Below are positions 14,877 through 18,448 of a stretch of 18,448 bases of DNA, one piece after another (position 1 is the first letter of the stretch; each line of letters opens with the position of its first letter). Where the stretch lies: positions 1 through 18,448 of the forward strand of contig CAZBAO010000023.1 of assembly GCA_964490085.1 (NCBI GenBank). The letters are read 5' to 3'. The notes under the pieces are model-generated. The model was not told where the DNA came from. It saw only the letters and a program-made list of their open reading frames with translations, and ran no database searches. The translations under genes were made by a program, and so were the position numbers. This stretch comes from RGIG3009 sp964490085. GTDB taxonomy: Bacteria; Bacillota; Clostridia; Oscillospirales; Acutalibacteraceae.

Positions 14877-15974
14877 TTACTTGCAACAGCGCGCCGTGAT
14901 CGCCTGCAGCCCATCCCACTTGGCTTCAATATCGCGAACCAACTGGATCTGCGTACGTGCGCGCACCAAATTGTGATCGTCACTGCGGGTCTTGAAGTAC
15001 ACGTCACCGTCAAGATAGTCTGCCAAAAACCGCGACGCGAGCTCCAGCGCCATGATCTTAACACTGTTCGGCAGCAACGCGATCTCCGTCTCGGTCATGG
15101 ACTCGCCCATCGACTCCAAAAAGCCTTTGGTAAATTGCTCGTACAAGTTCAGATCGATCGAGACCTTGGACAGATCCCGTTCATCCTCCAGCGCCGTTGA
15201 GGCACCGTACCGCACGGCATCACCGAAATCGTACAACGCCGTACCCGGCATAACCGTGTCGAGATCGATCACACACATCGCTTTATCGGTTTGATTATCA
15301 AACAGAATGTTGTTGATCTTGGTATCGTTGTGCGTCACACGATACGGGATCTCCCCTGACGCGAGCTTCTCGGTCAATACGCCGCATTCGGCTTCGCGAT
15401 CCAACAAAAAGCGGATCTCCTGCTCCACCTGTGCGCGACGGCCGACGGTATCCTGCTCTACCGACTGACGGAACGCCTCAAAACGCGCCGGCGTGTCGTG
15501 AAAGTTCGGAATGATCTCCGCGAGCGTTTGTGCCGGAAAATCCGACAGCCAACCCTGAAATTCGCCAAAGGCACGGCCGGCTTCGTAGAACAGCTCCGGC
15601 TTTGTGACCTGATCGTAGGCTACCGCGCGGTTGACGTACTCATACACGCGCCAGAAATGCTTGTTGCCGGCGGTGTAATAATACGGTTTCCCGTCATCAC
15701 CCACCAAAAACGACAACACGCGTCGATGATAACAGCCGTGCGCCGCGAGCAGCTTTTTCTTGATATGCTCAGTCACCTTGAGGATGTTATCCATAACCTC
15801 CTCCGGCTTTTTGAACACGAAGGTGTTGATGCGCTGAAACACGTATTCCTTTTGGTCGCCCGCTTCCTGTACGGCCACTAAAAAGGTGCGATTGATATTG
15901 CCTGAATGGATCTCCTCTGTATGCGCGATCACACCGGCAATGCCGAAATGATCCGCAATCGGCTGGAAGTCCAT
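14877..15974 (-). CDS. nahK: N-acetylhexosamine 1-kinase-like sugar kinase
   Basis: NahK phosphorylates GlcNAc or GalNAc at C1, the entry step for host glycan sugars in bifidobacteria. This 365-residue protein matches the aminoglycoside-phosphotransferase-like fold and shares long runs I recognise from B. longum NahK: FREAG-like FYEAGRAFGEFQ, NFHDTPARFE, VTHNDTKINNIL (213-224, Asp217 the likely catalytic base), IDLDTVMPG (236-244), and DFGD (249-252) leading into ASTALEDERDLSKV. The C-terminus FLADYLDGDVYF...HNLVRARTQIQLV also agrees. Adjacent lnpA, galE and galT-like genes are absent, so the downstream route is not in view. It has its own promoter and terminator. Substrate is inferred; another aminosugar or aminocyclitol is possible. 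Confidence 0.85.
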   Translation of the reverse strand: MDFQPIADHFGIAGVIAHTEEIHSGNINRTFLVAVQEAGDQKEYVFQRINTFVFKKPEEVMDNILKVTEHIKKKLLAAHGCYHRRVLSFLVGDDGKPYYYTAGNKHFWRVYEYVNRAVAYDQVTKPELFYEAGRAFGEFQGWLSDFPAQTLAEIIPNFHDTPARFEAFRQSVEQDTVGRRAQVEQEIRFLLDREAECGVLTEKLASGEIPYRVTHNDTKINNILFDNQTDKAMCVIDLDTVMPGTALYDFGDAVRYGASTALEDERDLSKVSIDLNLYEQFTKGFLESMGESMTETEIALLPNSVKIMALELASRFLADYLDGDVYFKTRSDDHNLVRARTQIQLVRDIEAKWDGLQAITARCCK

Positions 15975-16007
15975 GCCATCCCTCTTTTCAAATGTTCGGT
16001 ATCTATC

Positions 16008-16035
16008 AGTATAACAGATTCGACGAAAAAGTCAA
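16008..16035 (-). promoter_or_regulatory. Promoter of the NahK-like kinase gene
   Basis: On the minus strand TTGACT (16030-16035) and TATACT (16008-16013) are 16 bases apart, with a TGT extended -10. The -35 box falls inside a 24-base palindrome at 16022-16045, so repression at this promoter is plausible. Confidence 0.75.
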
Positions 16036-16045
16036 CTGTTTCGTC
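16022..16045. promoter_or_regulatory. Near-perfect palindrome over the -35 box, candidate operator
   Basis: The arms GACGAAAcAGT and ACTtTTTCGTC pair at all but one position (C opposite T) around a two-base centre. It lies between the prfB stop and the kinase gene and covers the kinase -35 box. On the minus strand no T-run follows, so it does not look like the prfB terminator. A run of six T follows on the plus strand, but no gene is read in that direction. An operator for a repressor is the simplest reading. Confidence 0.5.
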
Positions 16046-16063
16046 TTTTTTGTAATGTGCCGG

Positions 16064-17188
16064 TTATTCCTTATACCCCAGTGTGCCGTTGGCGGAAGCG
16101 GTAAGATACGCGTTGATGAACCCATCCAGCTCACCGTCCATGACCGCGTTGATATTCCCCATCTCATAGCCGGTACGGTGATCCTTGGCGAGTGTATACG
16201 GCATGAACACATAGGAGCGGATCTGATTGCCCCACGCGATCTGCGCCTGAACGCCCTTGATATCCTCGATGCGATCCAGATGCTCCTGCTCCTTGATCTT
16301 CATCAGCTTGGCCTTGAGCATGTTCATCGCCGTGTCGCGGTTCTGGAACTGACTTCGCTCCGTCTGACATGCCACGACGATACCGGTCGGGATATGGGTC
16401 AGACGCACCGCAGACGAGGTCTTGTTGATGTGCTGACCGCCCGCGCCGCTGGAACGGAACACGTCCATCTTGATATCTTCGGGACGGATCTCGATATCCA
16501 CACTGTTGTCAAGCTCCGGAACGACCTCTAAGGCTGAAAACGAGGTGTGCCGACGACCGGCGGCATCAAAAGGAGATACGCGCACCAAACGGTGCACGCC
16601 CGCCTCACCCTTCAGGTACCCGTAAGCGTTTTCACCGTTGACCTGAATGCTGGCGCTTTTAAGGCCTGCCTCATCCCCATCTTGATAATCCAATATCTTG
16701 TAGGTGAACCCGCGCTTTTCCGCCCAGTGGGTATACATGCGATAGAGCATTTCCGCCCAGTCCTGTGCCTCGGTTCCGCCGGAACCCGCGTGAAAGGTAA
16801 GGATTGCGTTGCTCGCATCGTATTCACCGGTCAGCAGAGTCCCCAGTCGCTGGGCTTCCTTTTCGGCTTCGACGTGCTCCACGCCGGCAGTACATTCTTC
16901 GAGCAGTGACAGATCCTCTTCCTCATCCGCCAGTTCAATAAGGGTGAGCGTATCGTGATACTCGGTCACCAACCGCTCATACCGTTCGATGGCATCCTTG
17001 AGGTTGGCGGCGCGTTGCGTCACCGATTGTGCCTTCTCCATATTATCCCAGAAACCGGGCTCAGCCGCCCGCATGTCCAGCTCGGCAAGTTCCTTTTTCA
17101 TCGCCGCAAGGCCGATCGCCTCGGACAGCTTTTCGAGCTCCGGCAGATTCCCCTCCAACCGGAGCCGCAGTTCTTCAAATTGCAGCAT
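16064..17188 (-). CDS. prfB: Peptide chain release factor 2
   Basis: RF2 recognises UAA and UGA stop codons and triggers peptide release. The 374-residue protein has an N-terminal coiled-coil domain and the anticodon-like tripeptide SPF (205-207) in VRVSPFDAAGRRHTSFSA. The catalytic GGQ (250-252) lies in SSGAGGQHINKTSSAVRLTH. The first 50 codons are one open frame without the internal UGA and +1 shift that control RF2 synthesis in many bacteria, so autoregulation by frameshifting is absent. GAAAGGA lies upstream of ATG 17188. No clear terminator follows. Divergent from the rpsF operon. Confidence 0.96.
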   Translation of the reverse strand: MLQFEELRLRLEGNLPELEKLSEAIGLAAMKKELAELDMRAAEPGFWDNMEKAQSVTQRAANLKDAIERYERLVTEYHDTLTLIELADEEEDLSLLEECTAGVEHVEAEKEAQRLGTLLTGEYDASNAILTFHAGSGGTEAQDWAEMLYRMYTHWAEKRGFTYKILDYQDGDEAGLKSASIQVNGENAYGYLKGEAGVHRLVRVSPFDAAGRRHTSFSALEVVPELDNSVDIEIRPEDIKMDVFRSSGAGGQHINKTSSAVRLTHIPTGIVVACQTERSQFQNRDTAMNMLKAKLMKIKEQEHLDRIEDIKGVQAQIAWGNQIRSYVFMPYTLAKDHRTGYEMGNINAVMDGELDGFINAYLTASANGTLGYKE

Positions 17189-17220
17189 ATGCCAAATCCT
17201 TTCTGCAAGTCAGTGTTTCT

Positions 17221-17249
17221 ATTATATGCCACCTCTTGCGGAAAGTAAA
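17221..17249 (-). promoter_or_regulatory. Sigma-A promoter of prfB
   Basis: On the minus strand TTTACT (17244-17249) and TATAAT (17221-17226) are 17 bases apart. The leader to ATG 17188 is about 25 bases. It is divergent from the rpsF promoter, whose -35 box is 19 bases away. Confidence 0.75.
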
Positions 17250-17268
17250 GATTTTTTTGAAAAAGGGG

Positions 17269-17297
17269 TTGACGACAAAACGTTTGGTTGTTATAAT
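17269..17297 (+). promoter_or_regulatory. Sigma-A promoter of rpsF-ssb-rpsR
   Basis: TTGACG (17269-17274) and a consensus TATAAT (17292-17297) are spaced by 17 bases with a TGT extended -10, making this the strongest promoter by eye in the window, as expected for ribosomal protein genes. The leader to ATG 17386 is about 80 bases and contains two hairpins. Confidence 0.88.
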
Positions 17298-17303
17298 TAT
17301 ACA

Positions 17304-17361
17304 GCGTTTTTCCGCCTTGTGAGGAAAACGCATATCCTTGCCCCTTCCAAAGTGAGGGGGC
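17304..17361 (+). promoter_or_regulatory. Structured 5' leader of the rpsF operon (possible S6:S18 site)
   Basis: Two hairpins fit the leader. The first pairs GCGTTTTTCC (17304-17313) with GGAAAACGC (17323-17331), with one bulged T. The second pairs GCCCCTT (17340-17346) with AGGGGGC (17355-17361). rpsF leaders in many bacteria bind the S6:S18 complex for feedback control, and a CCG at 17312-17314 near the first loop would suit that motif. I cannot confirm a match to the known consensus by eye. Confidence 0.45.
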
Positions 17362-17385
17362 CATAGACCAAGAGGAGGTGCAACT

Positions 17386-17682
17386 ATGCCCACAGTAAAA
17401 GGTTCCTATGAAGCCGTCTTCATTTTCTCCTTGACGTTAGGAGAAGAAGGCGTCCCCGCCATGGTCGAGAAATTCAAGACCCTGATCGCGGAGAATTCGG
17501 AGATCGGCGAGATCGACGAATGGGGTAAGCGCCGTTTGGCGTACCCGATCGAAGACGAAACCGAGGGTCACTACGTGCTGTACAATTTCGTCAGCGGCCC
17601 CGAGTTTCCGGCAGAGCTGGAGCGTGTCAGCAAGATCACCGAAGGTGTTCTGCGTTCCATGGTCGTCCGCAAGGATAAGTAA
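17386..17682 (+). CDS. rpsF: 30S ribosomal protein S6
   Basis: S6 is a 30S platform protein that pairs with S18. The 98-residue protein starts MPTVKGSYEAVFIFSLTLGE and has the conserved DEWGKRRLAYPIEDETEGHYVLYNF core and the C-terminal LRSMVVRKDK. GAGGAGGTG lies just before ATG 17386. First gene of the classic rpsF-ssb-rpsR operon; ssb follows after 12 bases. Confidence 0.97.
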   Translation: MPTVKGSYEAVFIFSLTLGEEGVPAMVEKFKTLIAENSEIGEIDEWGKRRLAYPIEDETEGHYVLYNFVSGPEFPAELERVSKITEGVLRSMVVRKDK

Positions 17683-17694
17683 GGAGGGTATCAC

Positions 17695-18138
17695 GTGAAT
17701 TCTGTATGCCTGTTAGGCCGCCTCACCGCGACCCCTGAACAAAAGACCACCACGAACGGCGTGTCCGTGACCAGCTTCACCGTTGCTGTTGACCGCACCT
17801 ATCAACCGAAGGGTGCGGAGCGCCAAACCGATTTCATCAATTGTGTCGCATGGCGCAACACAGCGGAGTTTATCTGCCGCTACTTCCAAAAAGGTCAGCG
17901 CATTGCCCTGCAGGGTTCCCTGCAGAGCCGCTCTTATACCGATAAGAACGGCAACAATCGCACCGTGTTTGAAGTAGTTGTCGATAACGCATTCTTTGCC
18001 GAATCCAAGAACGGCGGTGCCGCGGCACCCCGCACGGATTCTCAGATCCCCACCTACAATGAAGCAGCTCCGGCGTTTTCGACCGCCGGCGGCGGCGACT
18101 TTGAAGAGATCGTCACCGATGATGACCTGCCGTTCTGA
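17695..18138 (+). CDS. ssb: Single-stranded DNA-binding protein
   Basis: SSB coats single-stranded DNA in replication, repair and recombination. The 147-residue protein starts at GTG 17695 (MNSVCLLGRLTATPEQ) with AAGGAGGG upstream. The OB-fold (about 1-105) includes FTVAVDRTYQPKGAERQTDF and FINCVAWRNTAEFICRYFQK-type residues. A short flexible linker leads to the acidic partner-binding tip DDDLPF. The tail is shorter than in many SSBs but complete. Middle gene of rpsF-ssb-rpsR. Confidence 0.97.
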   Translation: MNSVCLLGRLTATPEQKTTTNGVSVTSFTVAVDRTYQPKGAERQTDFINCVAWRNTAEFICRYFQKGQRIALQGSLQSRSYTDKNGNNRTVFEVVVDNAFFAESKNGGAAAPRTDSQIPTYNEAAPAFSTAGGGDFEEIVTDDDLPF

Positions 18139-18176
18139 GGACCGCGAACAAGTCTGAATTAAAGGAGGAACAACCC

Positions 18177-18443
18177 ATGGCTGATAAAGTGGAAAAGACG
18201 GAAAAGTTTGACCGTCCCCGCGGAGGTATGCGCAAGGGCCGCCGTAAGGTGTGCGCGTTCTGCGTAGACCGTGTGGAGAGCATCGACTATAAAGATGTCG
18301 CCCGCCTGCGCCGTTACGTGTCCGAGCGCGCGAAGATCCTGCCCCGTCGTGTAACCGGCACCTGTGCCCGTCATCAGAGAGAGCTGACCGTCGCGATCAA
18401 ACGCGCCCGTCAGATCGCCCTCATGCCCTTCGTGAGCGACTAA
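18177..18443 (+). CDS. rpsR: 30S ribosomal protein S18, zinc-binding type
   Basis: S18 binds S6 on the 30S platform. The 88-residue protein contains RRKVCAFCVDRVESIDYKDV and KILPRRVTGTCARHQREL. Cys26, Cys29, Cys63 and His66 would form a zinc site of the C-plus S18 type; paralogues without zinc lack these residues. AAAGGAGG precedes ATG 18177. Last gene of the rpsF-ssb-rpsR operon; its stop is 5 bases before the window end. Confidence 0.97.
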   Translation: MADKVEKTEKFDRPRGGMRKGRRKVCAFCVDRVESIDYKDVARLRRYVSERAKILPRRVTGTCARHQRELTVAIKRARQIALMPFVSD

Positions 18444-18448
18444 TCAAC

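Noticed and set aside
16022..16045. Reading the palindrome as the prfB terminator
   Set aside because: On the prfB strand no T-run follows the 3' arm, and the stem overlaps the -35 box of the next gene.
17100..17188. Programmed frameshift site in prfB
   Set aside because: The frame is continuous, with no in-frame UGA in the first 50 codons.
1..18448. tRNA, rRNA, CRISPR arrays, insertion sequences or phage genes
   Set aside because: None was found by eye: no cloverleaf-like or conserved rRNA stretches, no regularly spaced repeats, and no transposase or integrase motifs.

Overview
The window looks like core chromosome of a low-to-mid GC Firmicute of class Clostridia, probably a gut Oscillospirales-type species. 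This rests on gene order (rimP-nusA-ylxR-ylxQ-infB; murI-ywiB-argS; rpsF-ssb-rpsR), strong GGAGG ribosome sites, sigma-A promoters often with a TGn extended -10, a YtrA-type GntR/ABC operon and a Cys-containing zinc-type S18. I see no phage, transposon, CRISPR array, tRNA or rRNA.

Layout. 1-3309 (minus): the translation/transcription operon rimP, nusA, ylxR (rnpM), ylxQ, infB, with infB running off the left edge; it is read from a promoter at 3382-3410. Divergent from it, 3496-5428 (plus) holds a small unknown membrane protein overlapping an RsmF-type rRNA m5C methyltransferase with a TTG start. 5465-8108 (minus) is a four-gene operon: GntR regulator, ABC ATPase, ABC permease and an unrecognised Tyr/Asp/Glu-rich lipoprotein. 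8269-9663 (plus) is a lone rhamnulokinase, convergent with a DUF5107/TPR protein (9714-11645, minus). 11792-14754 (minus) is murI-ywiB-argS. 14877-15974 (minus) is a homologue of N-acetylhexosamine 1-kinase (NahK) standing alone. 16064-17188 (minus) is prfB without the usual programmed frameshift. 17386-18443 (plus) is rpsF-ssb-rpsR, divergent from prfB.

Most of the window is housekeeping. The accessory part is three sugar-related genes (rhamnulokinase, DUF5107 protein, NahK-like kinase), which suggest use of host or plant glycans but lack their usual pathway partners nearby, plus the GntR/ABC/lipoprotein operon, which looks like an inducible envelope-stress or export system with a species-specific lipoprotein.

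No intergenic stretch exceeds about 200 bases. Each larger gap holds recognisable promoters, hairpins or terminators, listed below. I did not find a convincing wholly new system; the best leads are the lipoprotein-bearing ABC operon, the NahK promoter palindrome, and the hairpin leader ahead of rimP.
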